Shown piece after piece: positions 9,272 through 18,425 of a stretch of 64,000 nt of DNA. Origin of the DNA: Sphingopyxis sp. H073 (lineage in GTDB: Bacteria; Pseudomonadota; Alphaproteobacteria; Sphingomonadales; Sphingomonadaceae). The notes under the pieces were generated by a model. It saw nothing but the letters and a program-made list of their open reading frames with translations, made no database searches and was not told the origin of the DNA. The stretch spans positions 372,001 to 436,000 of the forward strand of contig NZ_LNSG01000003.1 of the NCBI RefSeq assembly GCF_001468395.1. The letters are read 5' to 3'. Made by a program: the position numbers and the translations under genes. Each line of letters starts with the position of its first letter. Within the stretch, counting starts at the first letter, position 1.

Positions 9272-9858
9272 GCGGCGGGTTTAGCCCCAAAGGCATCGAG
9301 TCGTCGATTGAGCTCGAACACATTCACCCGCGGCTCGCCGAGGAAACCCAGAATCGGGCCTTCGACGCTCCGTTCGACGAGTCCGCGAACCGCGGCGGGG
9401 TCGATGCCGCGCGCCTTTGCGATCCGATCGACCTGATAAAAAGCCGCCTCGGGGCTGATATCGGGATCGAGCCCCGAGGCGGAGGTCGTCACCAGGTCAG
9501 GCGGGACATTGGCCCCTGGCGCCGTTTCGGAAAGTTTTGCGACGTCACCCTTCACGCGGTCTGCGAGCGCCTGCGAGGTCGGGCCGAGGTTCGAGCCCGA
9601 CGAGGCGAGCCCATCATAGCCCTTGCCCGCCGCCGACGGCCGCGTGTTGAAATAGCGATCCGACGTGAAAGCCTGGCCGACGACGGTCGAGCCGACGATC
9701 TTGCCATTCTCCTCGACGAGGCTGCCGTTCGCCTGGCTCGGAAAGAGCGCCTGCCCGAGGCCGGTGAGCGCCAGCGGATAGGCGAGCCCGAGCAGCGCCG
9801 CGAAGAGCAATGTCATGACGAGCGCGGGGCGCAGCGAGCTGATGATATCCTTGTTCAT
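9268..9858 (-). CDS. kdpC: Potassium-transporting ATPase subunit KdpC
   Basis: Small single-helix subunit of the KdpFABC potassium pump, 196 residues. After a cytoplasmic start (MNKDIISSLRPAL) comes one membrane helix, then the conserved periplasmic region with GLAYPLALTGLGQALFP, GSTVVGQAFTSDRYFNTRPS and GSNLGPTS. The ATG at 9858 has GAGG 9 bases upstream; the longer frame starting at 9948 would extend into kdpB. It follows kdpB by 10 bases and overlaps kdpD by four. KdpC is thought to promote ATP binding by KdpB and to hold the complex together. Confidence 0.95.
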   Translation of the reverse strand: MNKDIISSLRPALVMTLLFAALLGLAYPLALTGLGQALFPSQANGSLVEENGKIVGSTVVGQAFTSDRYFNTRPSAAGKGYDGLASSGSNLGPTSQALADRVKGDVAKLSETAPGANVPPDLVTTSASGLDPDISPEAAFYQVDRIAKARGIDPAAVRGLVERSVEGPILGFLGEPRVNVFELNRRLDAFGAKPAA

Positions 9859-9868
9859 GTCTTTATCC

Positions 9869-11911
9869 TCAGACCAGACCCAGGCCGCCAACGGCCAGGT
9901 CGATGAGTTTGATGCCGATGAAAGGCGCGACGAGGCCGCCAAGCCCATAGATGGCGAGGTTACGCGCGAGCAGCGGTCCTGCCCCCATCGGCCGATAGGT
10001 CACGCCCTTCAGCGCGAGCGGCACGAGCAGCGGGATGATCAGCGCGTTGAAGATGATCGCCGACAGGATCGCGCTTTCGGGGCTGGTCAGTCCCATGACG
10101 TTGAGCACGCCAAGCCCCGGATAGAGCACGATGAACATCGCGGGGATGATCGCGAAATATTTGGCGACGTCGTTGGCGACCGAGAAGGTCGTCAGCGCGC
10201 CGCGCGTCATCAGCAACTGCTTGCCAAGGCCGACGACCTCGATCAGCTTGGTCGGATCGCTGTCGAGATCGACCATATTGCCCGCCTCGCGCGCCGCCTG
10301 CGTGCCGGTGTTCATCGCAACGCCGACGTCGGCCTGCGCGAGCGCCGGAGCGTCGTTGGTGCCGTCGCCGCACATGGCCACGAGCCGCCCGCCCTGCTGC
10401 TCCTTGCGGATCAGCTCGAGCTTGTCCTCGGGCGTCGCCTGCGCGAGGAAATCGTCGACCCCCGCCTCGGCGGCGATCGCCGCGGCGGTGAGCGGATTGT
10501 CGCCGGTGATCATCACGGTACGGATGCCCATCGCGCGCAGTTCACCGAAGCGTTCGCGGATGCCCGCCTTGACGATGTCTTTCAGGAAAATCGCGCCAAG
10601 TAGCTGGCCGTCTTTCGCGACAGCAAGCGGCGTGCCGCCGGCGCGCGCGATCTCGTCGGTGATGCGGCGAAGCTCGGTCGCGGCGGCGGTCGCGCCCGCG
10701 CCCGGATTGGCGCGCAGCACCGAATCGACCGCGCCCTTCTGGATCACGCTGTCGCCAAGCTTGATGCCCGAGATGCGCGTCTGCGCGGTGAAAGGGATGA
10801 TCTCGGCCCCTGCGGGCAGGTCAGCCCTCGTCTGGCCGAATTTCTCGCGCGCGAGTGCGACGATCGAGCGCCCCTCGGGGGTTTCGTCGGCAAGGCTGGC
10901 GAGCAGCGCTGCCTCCGAAAGCACCGACATCGACTGGCCCCCGACCGGACGGAACTCGGTCGCCTGGCGGTCGCCGACGGTGATCGTTCCGGTCTTGTCG
11001 AGCAGCAGGACGTCGATATCGCCCGCCGCCTCGACCGCGCGGCCCGATTTCGCGAGCACGTTGAAGCGGACGAGGCGGTCCATGCCCGCGATGCCGATCG
11101 CCGAGAGAAGCGCCGCGATCGTCGTCGGGATGAGCGTGATGAGCAACGCCGCAAGGATCGCGACCGGAATGCTGCCGCCCGCGTAGGAGGCAAAGCCCGG
11201 GATCGTGCCGACTGCGATCAGGAAGATGATCGTCAGCCCCACGAGCAGCAGGGTCAGCGCGATTTCGTTCGGCGTCTTCTGGCGCTCGGCGCCTTCGACA
11301 AGCGCGATCATCCGGTCGAGGAAGCCCTGCCCCGGATTGACCGTCACCTGGACGCGGATCTCGTCCGAAATAACGCGCGTGCCCGCGGTGACCGCGCTGC
11401 GGTCGCCGCCCGCTTCGCGGATCACCGGCGCGCTCTCGCCGGTGATCGCCGCTTCGTTGACCGAGGCGACGCCCGCGACGACTTCGCCATCCGACGGGAT
11501 CAGGTCGCCGGTTTCGACGAGAACGATGTCGCCGACCTTGAGCGCGCTAGCCGGAACGCTTTCATAGGCATTCCCGTCTCCCTTCAGCTTCTTGGCGGTC
11601 AGGTCGGCCTTGGTCGCGCGCAGCGAGGCGGCCTGCGCTTTGCCGCGCCCTTCGGCGAGCGCTTCGGCGAAGGTGCCGAAGAGCACGGTCAGCCAGAGCC
11701 AGATGACGAGCTGCAGCTTGAAGCCGGTGGCGAGCCCATCGTGACCGACGACAAGCAGCACCGTCAGCAACGTCGCGACGACCGCCGTGGTGAACATCAC
11801 CGGATTGCGGATCAGCTCCTTCGGGTTGAGCTTGCGGAAGGCGTCGCCGATCGCCGGGACGATCAGGTCAGCCGTGAAGAGAGACTTGGTTTCGGACCGA
11901 GCCATTTGCAT
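9869..11911 (-). CDS. kdpB: Potassium-transporting ATPase catalytic subunit KdpB
   Basis: P-type ATPase subunit of 680 residues that hydrolyses ATP to energise potassium movement through KdpA. The phosphorylated aspartate is Asp305 in [13 protein letters not shown]. The A-domain TGES motif is at 157-160; its serine corresponds to the residue reported to be inhibited by phosphorylation in E. coli (Ser162). The hinge motif [18 protein letters not shown] is also present. Two starts are possible: ATG at 11911 or ATG at 11905, the second being better spaced from AAGGA. The gene begins 6 bases after kdpA. Confidence 0.96.
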   Translation of the reverse strand: MQMARSETKSLFTADLIVPAIGDAFRKLNPKELIRNPVMFTTAVVATLLTVLLVVGHDGLATGFKLQLVIWLWLTVLFGTFAEALAEGRGKAQAASLRATKADLTAKKLKGDGNAYESVPASALKVGDIVLVETGDLIPSDGEVVAGVASVNEAAITGESAPVIREAGGDRSAVTAGTRVISDEIRVQVTVNPGQGFLDRMIALVEGAERQKTPNEIALTLLLVGLTIIFLIAVGTIPGFASYAGGSIPVAILAALLITLIPTTIAALLSAIGIAGMDRLVRFNVLAKSGRAVEAAGDIDVLLLDKTGTITVGDRQATEFRPVGGQSMSVLSEAALLASLADETPEGRSIVALAREKFGQTRADLPAGAEIIPFTAQTRISGIKLGDSVIQKGAVDSVLRANPGAGATAAATELRRITDEIARAGGTPLAVAKDGQLLGAIFLKDIVKAGIRERFGELRAMGIRTVMITGDNPLTAAAIAAEAGVDDFLAQATPEDKLELIRKEQQGGRLVAMCGDGTNDAPALAQADVGVAMNTGTQAAREAGNMVDLDSDPTKLIEVVGLGKQLLMTRGALTTFSVANDVAKYFAIIPAMFIVLYPGLGVLNVMGLTSPESAILSAIIFNALIIPLLVPLALKGVTYRPMGAGPLLARNLAIYGLGGLVAPFIGIKLIDLAVGGLGLV

Positions 11912-11917
11912 ATGTCC

Positions 11918-13621
11918 TTAGAAGAGCTGGCCGTTGATCATCGCGAGATGATCGGCAATGGGACCAAGCGCGAGGCTGGGCAGGAAGGTCAGGCCGCCGA
12001 CGATCAGCACGATGCCGATCAGAAGGCCAGTCCACAGCAGTCCGGTGGTCGGGAAGCTGCCCGCGGTCGCCGGCGTGTATTTCTTCGCCGCGAGACCGCC
12101 CGCGATCGCCAGCATCGGGATGATGACGAAGAAGCGGCCAAGCCACATCGCGACGCCAAGCATCCCGTTGTAGAATGGTGTACCGGCGGTCAGGCCGGCG
12201 AAGGCCGAACCATTGTTGCCGACCGCGCTCGTGAACCCGTACAGGATTTCCGAGAAGCCGTGCGGACCCTTGTTCAAGGGGCCCGCGAGCCCCGCCTCCG
12301 TCACCGACGCAATCGCGGTGCCGCCGAGGATGATGAGCGGCAACACTGCGATCGCGAGCACCGCGAGCTTGACCTCGCGCGCCTCGATCTTTTTCCCCAC
12401 ATATTCGGGAGTACGCCCGACCATCAGGCCGGCGACGAACACCGCGAGGATGGCGAAGAGCAGGAAGCCATAGATGCCCGCGCCGACGCCGCCGATGACG
12501 ACTTCGCCGAGCTGGATGTTGAGCAGCGGGATCATCCCGCCAAGCGCGGTGAAGCTGTCGTGCATCGCATTCACCGCACCGCACGAGGCAGCAGTCGTGA
12601 CGACCGCGAAGAGCGACGAAGCGGCAATGCCGAAGCGAACTTCCTTGCCCTCCATATTGCCGCCGGCCGCGCCAAGCTGATGAAGGATCGGGTTGCCCGC
12701 AGCTTCCTGCCAATAGGTGACCGTAACGCCGGCGAGGAAGATCGTCGCCATCGCGGCGAGGATCGCCCAGCCCTGGCGCTGGTTACCCACCGCCTTGCCA
12801 AAGGTCCAGGTCAGGCCGAAACCGATCGCAAAGATCGACAGCATCTGCACGAGGTTGGTCACCGCGTTCGGGTTTTCGAACGGATGCGCCGAATTGGCGT
12901 TGAAGAAGCCGCCACCGTTGGTGCCGAGCATCTTGATCGCTTCCTGCGACGCGACCGGGCCGAGCGCGAGCGTCTGCTTGACGCCTTCGAGCGTCGATAT
13001 ATCTACCGATCCTGCGAGAGTCTGCGGCACGCCGTTCGCGATCAGGAAGATCGCATAGACGACGCAGATCGGCAGCAGCAGGTAGAGCGTGATCCGCGTC
13101 ACGTCAGCCCAGAAATTGCCGATCGTCTTCATCTCGCGCCGCGCAAAACCGCGGAACAACGCGAAGGCGAGCGCGATGCCCGTCGCCGCCGACAGGAAGT
13201 TGTGGATCGTGAGCCCGAGCATCTGGCTGAGGTTCGACAGCGTTGCCTCACCCGAATACCATTGCCAGTTGGTGTTCGTCGTAAAGCTGATCGCAGTGTT
13301 GAAAGCGCCGTCGCTCCCAACGCCTGCATAGCCGAGCGGATTTCCGGGCAAGACGCCTTGCAGCCGCAGAATCGCATAAGTGAAAAGCAACAGCACGACG
13401 TTGAAGATCAGCATGTGGACCGCGTAGCGGCGCCAGCCCTGCTCTTCGTTCGGGTCGATGCCCGACAACCGGTAAAGGCCGGCTTCGACCGGCCCGAGGA
13501 TCCGGTGGAGCGGCGTCCGCTCGCCCGCGTAGAGCGCGTACATCCACTTGCCCAGCGGCTTGGTGAGCACCAGCAATATGGCGACGAAAGCGATGATCAG
13601 AAGCCAGCCCTGAAAGGTCAT
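11918..13621 (-). CDS. kdpA: Potassium-transporting ATPase potassium-binding subunit KdpA
   Basis: Channel-like potassium-binding subunit of KdpFABC, 567 residues with about ten membrane helices and four pore-loop repeats. Recognisable family segments are [17 protein letters not shown], the region around [14 protein letters not shown] (first selectivity loop area), [20 protein letters not shown] and [13 protein letters not shown]. These place glycine-rich filter turns at the expected points. A strong ribosome binding site (AGGGAGG) precedes the ATG. It follows kdpF by 12 bases and precedes kdpB by 6, so the pump subunits are made from one transcript. Confidence 0.96.
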   Translation of the reverse strand: MTFQGWLLIIAFVAILLVLTKPLGKWMYALYAGERTPLHRILGPVEAGLYRLSGIDPNEEQGWRRYAVHMLIFNVVLLLFTYAILRLQGVLPGNPLGYAGVGSDGAFNTAISFTTNTNWQWYSGEATLSNLSQMLGLTIHNFLSAATGIALAFALFRGFARREMKTIGNFWADVTRITLYLLLPICVVYAIFLIANGVPQTLAGSVDISTLEGVKQTLALGPVASQEAIKMLGTNGGGFFNANSAHPFENPNAVTNLVQMLSIFAIGFGLTWTFGKAVGNQRQGWAILAAMATIFLAGVTVTYWQEAAGNPILHQLGAAGGNMEGKEVRFGIAASSLFAVVTTAASCGAVNAMHDSFTALGGMIPLLNIQLGEVVIGGVGAGIYGFLLFAILAVFVAGLMVGRTPEYVGKKIEAREVKLAVLAIAVLPLIILGGTAIASVTEAGLAGPLNKGPHGFSEILYGFTSAVGNNGSAFAGLTAGTPFYNGMLGVAMWLGRFFVIIPMLAIAGGLAAKKYTPATAGSFPTTGLLWTGLLIGIVLIVGGLTFLPSLALGPIADHLAMINGQLF

Positions 13622-13633
13622 GGCGCGCCTCCC

Positions 13634-13723
13634 TTAAAAGCGTTCGGGCCGTGCGAGCACGGCGACGAGATAGAGAAGAAGGCCGACCGCGGTGAGGCCC
13701 GCGAGCCAGAGGTCGAGAGTCAT
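13634..13723 (-). CDS. kdpF: Potassium-transporting ATPase subunit KdpF
   Basis: A 29-residue, single-helix peptide with the typical KdpF pattern: short polar start MTLDLWLAGLTAVG, hydrophobic core, and the ending VAVLARPERF. KdpF stabilises the Kdp complex like a lipid-like subunit. Position directly upstream of kdpA, with GGGAT about 7 bases before the ATG, supports the call. Confidence 0.85.
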   Translation of the reverse strand: MTLDLWLAGLTAVGLLLYLVAVLARPERF

Positions 13724-13735
13724 GGTCGCCAATCC

Positions 13736-13819
13736 CTAAGCGTCGTCGCACAGCCGCGCATAGCCAAGGCTCGCGGCGACGAGGGCAAGGATGATGCCGA
13801 CCCAGAGAAGATCCTGCAT
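13736..13819 (-). CDS. 27-residue membrane micropeptide heading the kdp operon
   Basis: The frame reads MQDLLWVGIILALVAASLG and then YARLCDDA. That is one hydrophobic helix followed by a short C-terminal tail with Tyr-Ala-Arg-Leu-Cys-Asp. It has GGAG 8 bases before the ATG and ends 12 bases before the kdpF ATG. Similar tiny proteins with a Y-x-R-x-C-D end occur ahead of kdpF in other bacteria as far as I recall, but I cannot verify this here. It may be a second accessory peptide of the Kdp pump. Confidence 0.6.
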   Translation of the reverse strand: MQDLLWVGIILALVAASLGYARLCDDA

Positions 13820-14152
13820 GATTTTGCTCCGGCAGGACGCCCGCCACGGAAGGTGGCACGAGTCGTCTGCGGGCTTCCAAATAGGTCAGGCCGACGTTTG
13901 AATGCGAGACGATGAAATCGGCCGCCGCATAGTATTCTCGTATGATTTCGCGAATTCCGCGGCGCAGCGCGCCCGAGCCACGATTTGGCGCGCAATCGAT
14001 GCCGTTGATCTCGCACGGCATAGCAGAATTTCAACGCCACCGACGCCCGACCAATCTGGAGAAAAAATGCGCCGCCCGCGCATAACCGGATCTCGACTCT
14101 CCGGCCTCTCCTCTCGGCCGGAGGGTCTTCAATCTGGGGAAAACGTTCTACG

Positions 14153-14431
14153 GCGAGCATCGTCGGCCCAATCTGCGAGAGCGGCGATACTTTCGCGACG
14201 GAGCGCATGATCGACATGGTCGACGAAGGCGACCTCGCGCTGTTCCATACTGCCGGCGCCTATGGCGCCTCGATGGCATCGACCTATAATTGTCGGCCCC
14301 TCGTCCCGGAAGTGCTCGTAGATGGCAACCGCTTCGCCGTAGTCGCCGAACGCGTCGCCCCGCATGACCTGCGACCGCAGCGACTGGCGCCCTGGATGAC
14401 GGTCAAGGAACCACTCGCCTCCGCGGCCTAA
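14153..14431 (+). pseudogene. lysA: 3' fragment of diaminopimelate decarboxylase gene (lysA)
   Basis: About 92 codons match the C-terminal end of PLP-dependent diaminopimelate decarboxylase. They include the catalytic-site motif IVGPICESGDTFA, then LALFHTAGAYGASMASTYN and PLVPEVLVDGNRFAVV. The normal enzyme is about 420 residues. The whole PLP-binding barrel is absent, and upstream reading frames show no trace of it. The fragment therefore cannot be a functional enzyme; an intact lysA is presumably elsewhere. It marks a rearrangement point on the right flank of the potassium block. The ATG at 14207 opens a small frame but is not a credible gene start. Confidence 0.75.
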
Positions 14432-14583
14432 TTCCCCGTTCAAAGCGGGACCACGGCACGCACCTCCGCGCGACTCCTCAAGACGAACGCCTTACCTTGG
14501 CGCGGATCAGGCCGAGGCTGGTGGCCGGTTGCTCCCTCGCAGCTGTTGGCGTTGGACAGGCGAAAGCCGACTTGATCCCGCAA

Positions 14584-15876
14584 TTATATCGCACCTCGGA
14601 CGCTATCGAACTGGGCTGCCACATGGCGCGCATAGGGTAAGCCTTCGTCGCTGATCATCAGATCGTCGGCGTCCCATTCGATGATGCCTCGACGCTCGTA
14701 ATCGGCGAGAACATCTTGGACACGATTCTTGTCTGTTTCGATACGCGCCCGCCCGTTGCATAGAATGTTCCGAATAGTCTGTCCCCGCAGCTGCTGCACA
14801 TCGTCGATAGTGACACCGCGCACCGCAGTCAGGCACCCCTCTCCGACCAGATCGCGGTACGGTCCCGCCCGCTTTTCATTCTGAACGATCAGGTCTGAAA
14901 AGCGACTGATCGCGCTCGCGCCGAAACCAAGCAACACCGGCGCGTCGTCGTCGGTGAAGCCCTGAAAATTGCGGCTCACGCGCTGTTCCTTGGCCGCAAT
15001 TGCCAAGGGGTCATCGGGCCGGGCGAAATGATCAAACCCGACGGGAATATAGCCCGCGTCGGTCAAGCGCCGGTATCCGTGCGCTGCCTGTTCGAACCGA
15101 AGCCGCTGGTCGGGCAGTCCGCTGGCGTCGATCTGCCGCTGACGCGGGATCATGTCGGGCAGGTGCGCATAGCCGAACAGCGCAATCCGGCTCGGCTCAA
15201 GGCGGATCGTCTCGTCGAGCGTGGCGTCGAGGTCGGCGAGCGACTGACCGGGCAGGCCGTACATCAGGTCGAAATTGATCGCGTCGATATCGCGCAGGCG
15301 CAGCGCTGCGACGACCCGTTCGATATGCGACAAGGGTTGGATCCTGCCGATCGCCTGCTGGACATGCGGCGCGAACGTCTGGACGCCGAGGCTGACGCGC
15401 GTGACGCCTGCGGCCGCGAGCACCAATGCCCATTCGGCCGAGAAACCGCGGGGATCGAGCTCGATCGACACGTCTGGCCGGTGCGCGTCGAAGACCGTGA
15501 GGATGCGATCGAGCAGGCGTACCAACTCTACCGGCGCGATCGCGTTCGGGCTGCCGCCGCCGAACGCGATGCGCTGGACGCGTCCGCGCCCGCCGAGCCT
15601 TTTCGCGACAAGGGCAATCTCCGCGCGGAGCGCGACGAGATAGTCGGCCAGTCTCTGCTTCCGCCCTGCCGCCCCGGTGTTGCAACCGCAATACCAGCAT
15701 ATCTGCTCGCAAAAGGGGATATGGACGTAGAGCGAGATCGGGGTCGCCGCCTCGATCGCGTCGAGCGCGCGCGCATAATCGGCGGCGCCGACATCGCCGG
15801 TAAATTCCATGGCGGTGGGATAGCTGGTGTAACGCGGCACCGGCTTGGCGAGCAAATCGGGGTGATAGGACCACAT
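14584..15876 (-). CDS. hemN: Oxygen-independent coproporphyrinogen III oxidase HemN
   Basis: Radical-SAM enzyme of 430 residues that decarboxylates coproporphyrinogen III to protoporphyrinogen IX without oxygen, for heme synthesis under low oxygen. Cys56, Cys60 and Cys63 of CEQICWYCGC would hold the [4Fe-4S] cluster, and Cys65 is the additional HemN cysteine. The N-terminal YTSYPTA segment, the GGGSPN motif, NFDLMYGLPGQ and the C-terminal HemN domain are all present. It sits after the cbb3 oxidase operon on the same strand and has its own FNR/FixK box about 35 bases upstream of the ATG. That fits heme demand during microaerobic growth. Confidence 0.94.
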   Translation of the reverse strand: MWSYHPDLLAKPVPRYTSYPTAMEFTGDVGAADYARALDAIEAATPISLYVHIPFCEQICWYCGCNTGAAGRKQRLADYLVALRAEIALVAKRLGGRGRVQRIAFGGGSPNAIAPVELVRLLDRILTVFDAHRPDVSIELDPRGFSAEWALVLAAAGVTRVSLGVQTFAPHVQQAIGRIQPLSHIERVVAALRLRDIDAINFDLMYGLPGQSLADLDATLDETIRLEPSRIALFGYAHLPDMIPRQRQIDASGLPDQRLRFEQAAHGYRRLTDAGYIPVGFDHFARPDDPLAIAAKEQRVSRNFQGFTDDDAPVLLGFGASAISRFSDLIVQNEKRAGPYRDLVGEGCLTAVRGVTIDDVQQLRGQTIRNILCNGRARIETDKNRVQDVLADYERRGIIEWDADDLMISDEGLPYARHVAAQFDSVRGAI

Positions 15877-15910
15877 ATGGGCCTGCTAGGCCCGTGCCCG
15901 CGCCCGGTCA

Positions 15911-15924
15911 TTGACCGGGATCAA
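15911..15924 (-). promoter_or_regulatory. FNR/FixK-type box upstream of hemN
   Basis: TTGACCGGGATCAA matches the TTGAT-N4-ATCAA consensus at nine of ten defined positions. Its centre is about 41 bases from the hemN ATG. An activator position depends on the transcription start, which is not known. Confidence 0.7.
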
Positions 15925-15934
15925 CACAGACGAA

Positions 15935-16165
15935 TCAACAGCAGCGCTTTTTGACGCCGTCCGATTTGCTCCGCCGGTCGGCGACTGCGTGGCACGCCTT
16001 GGCACAGTCGCGGCGGTTATCGGGGTCGGCGGGATCGCCGGGGACGATCATCCGTCGCGCCGCGCCGCCGCACGACGGCACAGTCAGGATATGCGCCTCG
16101 ACCGCAATCGGCGGCTGCATGAGCGCGGCCGCGCCCATCGCGACAAAGATGTTGCGGATGTTCAT
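15935..16165 (-). CDS. Small secreted Cys-rich protein coupled to ccoS
   Basis: A 76-residue protein with a short signal-peptide-like start (MNIRNIFVAMGAAALMQPPI, probable cleavage near residue 23). The remainder is small and polar, with five cysteines: one in VPSCGG, two in CAKAC and a terminal CC. Its ATG overlaps the ccoS stop (ATGA) and GAGGAGGA precedes it, so it is translated with the oxidase-assembly genes. I do not recognise the family. The cysteines and a histidine could bind copper or heme-related metals, but this is only inferred from context. Confidence 0.65.
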   Translation of the reverse strand: MNIRNIFVAMGAAALMQPPIAVEAHILTVPSCGGAARRMIVPGDPADPDNRRDCAKACHAVADRRSKSDGVKKRCC

Positions 16166-16314
16166 ACCGACTCTTCCTCCTCCTCGACGAAGATACGCAG
16201 AGCGGCGCCGTCGAGATCGTCGAATTGCCCCTTGCGGAGCGACCAGAAGAAGGCGGCGAGACCGAGCAGCCCCAGGCCGAGCGCAATCGGGATCAGGAAG
16301 ACCAGCCCGTTCAC
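16162..16314 (-). CDS. ccoS: cbb3-type cytochrome oxidase assembly protein CcoS
   Basis: A 50-residue single-helix protein. The N-terminal helix (NGLVFLIPIALGLGLLGLAA) is followed by FFWSLRKGQFDDLDGAALRI, the conserved CcoS core ending in an acidic tail. CcoS is needed for cofactor insertion into cbb3 oxidase. The start is GTG at 16314, overlapping the ccoI stop by four bases (GTGA). The gene is too short to appear in ordinary ORF scans, but the motif is distinctive. Confidence 0.88.
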   Translation of the reverse strand: MNGLVFLIPIALGLGLLGLAAFFWSLRKGQFDDLDGAALRIFVEEEEESV

Positions 16315-18425
16315 CGGATCGCCCCCTTCAGTCGCAGCGCGTTGCCCACGACAATCAGCGACGATCCCGACATCGCGATAGCGGCGACGAGCGGCGTGAC
16401 GAGCCCCATGAAGGCGAGCGGCACCGCCACGGCGTTATAGCCGATGGCGAGGAGGAAATTCTGTCGCACCACCGCCTGTGTTCGCCGCGCCATTCGCACC
16501 GCCTGCACCACCGGCATGACCCGGTCGCCCAGGAAGATGCAGTCGGCCGCGTTCTTGCCGACGTCGCTCGCCGATCCCGGCGCGATCGACGCATGACCTG
16601 CGGCAAGCGCGGGGCCGTCGTTGAGGCCGTCGCCGACCATCAGCACCTTGCGGCCGAGCGCGGCCTGGCGTTGGATTGCCTCCAGCTTGTCCTGCGGGCT
16701 CATCCCCGTCTGCGCGGTCAGGCCGAGCTGGCGCGCCACCGGCGCAACGGCCTCGGCCCGGTCCCCCGAGAGGATCATCGCTTCGACGCCTTCGCGCGCC
16801 AGCGCGTCGATCGCCTCGCGGGCGTCGGGCCGCAGCCGGTCCGCGAAGCGGATCGTCGCGACCGCCTTACCCTCGACCGACAGCTCGGTCGCGAGCGCGT
16901 CGCCCAGATCGCTGCACTGCGGCCGCCCGAGTTTGACGGTGCTGCCTGCCCATTGCGCCTCGATGCCGAAGCCGGGGGTCTCCGCGATCAACGTCACTTC
17001 AGCGGGACGCACGTCAAAACGCCGCAGCCCGCGGGTCAACGCCTCGCTCAGCGGGTGTCGGCTCGCCTGCGACAGCGCGAGAATCAGCGACTTCACGCCG
17101 ATGTCGAACCGCTCGAGACCGATGGCCTCGGGGCGCCCGAGCGTCAGCGTGCCGGTCTTGTCGACGAACGCAAGATCGACTTCGGCCAGCCGTTCGAGCG
17201 CCGAGCCGTCCTTGACGAGTACGCCCGCGCGCATCAGCGCGCCCGCCGCGACGATCTGCGCCGCGGGCACCGCAAGGCCGAGCGCACAGGGACAGGTGAT
17301 GATGAGCACGGCGGCGGCGATCAGCAGGCTGTCGTGCCAGCCCGCTCCCGCGACCATCCAGCCAGCAAATGCCATCAGCGCAAGGCAATGGACCGCCGGC
17401 GCATAGAGCCGCGCCGCGCGGTCGGCGATGCGGACATAGCGCGATTTGCCCTGCGCCGCTTCGCCCATCAACCGCGCTATGTCGGCGATGGCGGTGTCGG
17501 CGCCCGCCGCCGTCACGCGCACGCGGATCGGTGCGTCGAGGTTCAACGTGCCGGCATGAACCCTCTCGTCGGGGTGGACCGATTGCGGCGCGCTCTCGCC
17601 CGTGAGTAGCGAGAGATCGAGCTGGCTGGCTCCGCCGACCACGACACCGTCGGCCGCCAGTCGCTCGCCAGCCGCGACGAGCATGACCATGTCGGGCTCG
17701 AGCGCGGTCGCGTCGACCCAGCGGCTGCGGCCGTCTTTGCCGAGTACCGTCGCGCCGCTTCCCATGTTGCGCAGCAGCGCCGTCACGCCGCCGCGCGCGC
17801 GGTCGCGCATCACGCTGTCGAGCCAGCGGCCGCAAAGCAGGAAAAAGAGCAGCATGACCGCGCCGTCGAAATAGGCGTGCTGGCCGCCGGTCGCGGTCTC
17901 GTACAAGCTGATCGCACAGACGAGCACGACGCCGATGCTGATCGGCACGTCCATATTGGCGCGGCCGTGGCGGAGCGCTCGCCACGCCGAGCGGAAGAAG
18001 GACCGCCCGGCATAGGCGACGGTCGGCAGTGCGATCGCTGCTGACAGCCAGTGGAACAGGTCGCGCGTCGCCCCCGCCGCCCCCGACCAGACCGACACCG
18101 ACAGCAGCATGATGTTCATCATCGCAAAGCCAGACACCGCAACGGCGCGCAGCAGTTCGCGGCTCGTTTCGGCTTCGGCGTCGGCTTCGTCTGGACCGGT
18201 CCCGATTGGATGCGCCTCGAAGCCCAGATGGGAAAAGGCGCCGATCAGGGCGGGCATGTCCGTGTCGGGCAGATAGGACAGATGCACGCGCTTTTCGGTA
18301 AAATTGACGCGCGCCGCGGCGATGCGCTTGTCGCGCACCAGCCCCTGCTCCAGCTTGGCGATGCATCCGGCACAGCGGATGTCGGGCACGGCAAAGTCGC
18401 GTTCGACGAGAGCGGCGGCGCTCAT
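16311..18425 (-). CDS. ccoI: Copper-translocating P-type ATPase CcoI/FixI
   Basis: P1B-type ATPase of 704 residues that exports copper across the inner membrane for the cbb3 oxidase active site. The N-terminal metal-binding domain has Cys18-Ala-Gly-Cys21. The transmembrane metal site is Cys-Pro-Cys at 378-380, the phosphorylated aspartate is Asp422 in VDKTGTLTLG, TGES lies at about 275-278, and GDGLNDGPALAAGHAS is the hinge motif. The context between ccoH and ccoS distinguishes it from a housekeeping copper exporter. The ATG overlaps the ccoH stop by four bases. Confidence 0.93.
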   Translation of the reverse strand: MSAAALVERDFAVPDIRCAGCIAKLEQGLVRDKRIAAARVNFTEKRVHLSYLPDTDMPALIGAFSHLGFEAHPIGTGPDEADAEAETSRELLRAVAVSGFAMMNIMLLSVSVWSGAAGATRDLFHWLSAAIALPTVAYAGRSFFRSAWRALRHGRANMDVPISIGVVLVCAISLYETATGGQHAYFDGAVMLLFFLLCGRWLDSVMRDRARGGVTALLRNMGSGATVLGKDGRSRWVDATALEPDMVMLVAAGERLAADGVVVGGASQLDLSLLTGESAPQSVHPDERVHAGTLNLDAPIRVRVTAAGADTAIADIARLMGEAAQGKSRYVRIADRAARLYAPAVHCLALMAFAGWMVAGAGWHDSLLIAAAVLIITCPCALGLAVPAAQIVAAGALMRAGVLVKDGSALERLAEVDLAFVDKTGTLTLGRPEAIGLERFDIGVKSLILALSQASRHPLSEALTRGLRRFDVRPAEVTLIAETPGFGIEAQWAGSTVKLGRPQCSDLGDALATELSVEGKAVATIRFADRLRPDAREAIDALAREGVEAMILSGDRAEAVAPVARQLGLTAQTGMSPQDKLEAIQRQAALGRKVLMVGDGLNDGPALAAGHASIAPGSASDVGKNAADCIFLGDRVMPVVQAVRMARRTQAVVRQNFLLAIGYNAVAVPLAFMGLVTPLVAAIAMSGSSLIVVGNALRLKGAIR

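Noticed and set aside
11741..13915. 724-codon plus-strand open frame opposite kdpA
   Set aside because: Composition is charged and repetitive as expected from antisense reading of a membrane protein gene; kdpA and kdpF are certain on the other strand.
13865..14021. Possible coding frame upstream of the kdp micropeptide
   Set aside because: The stretch looks mildly protein-like on the minus strand but matches no family, has no ribosome site and runs into kdp coding sequence out of frame.
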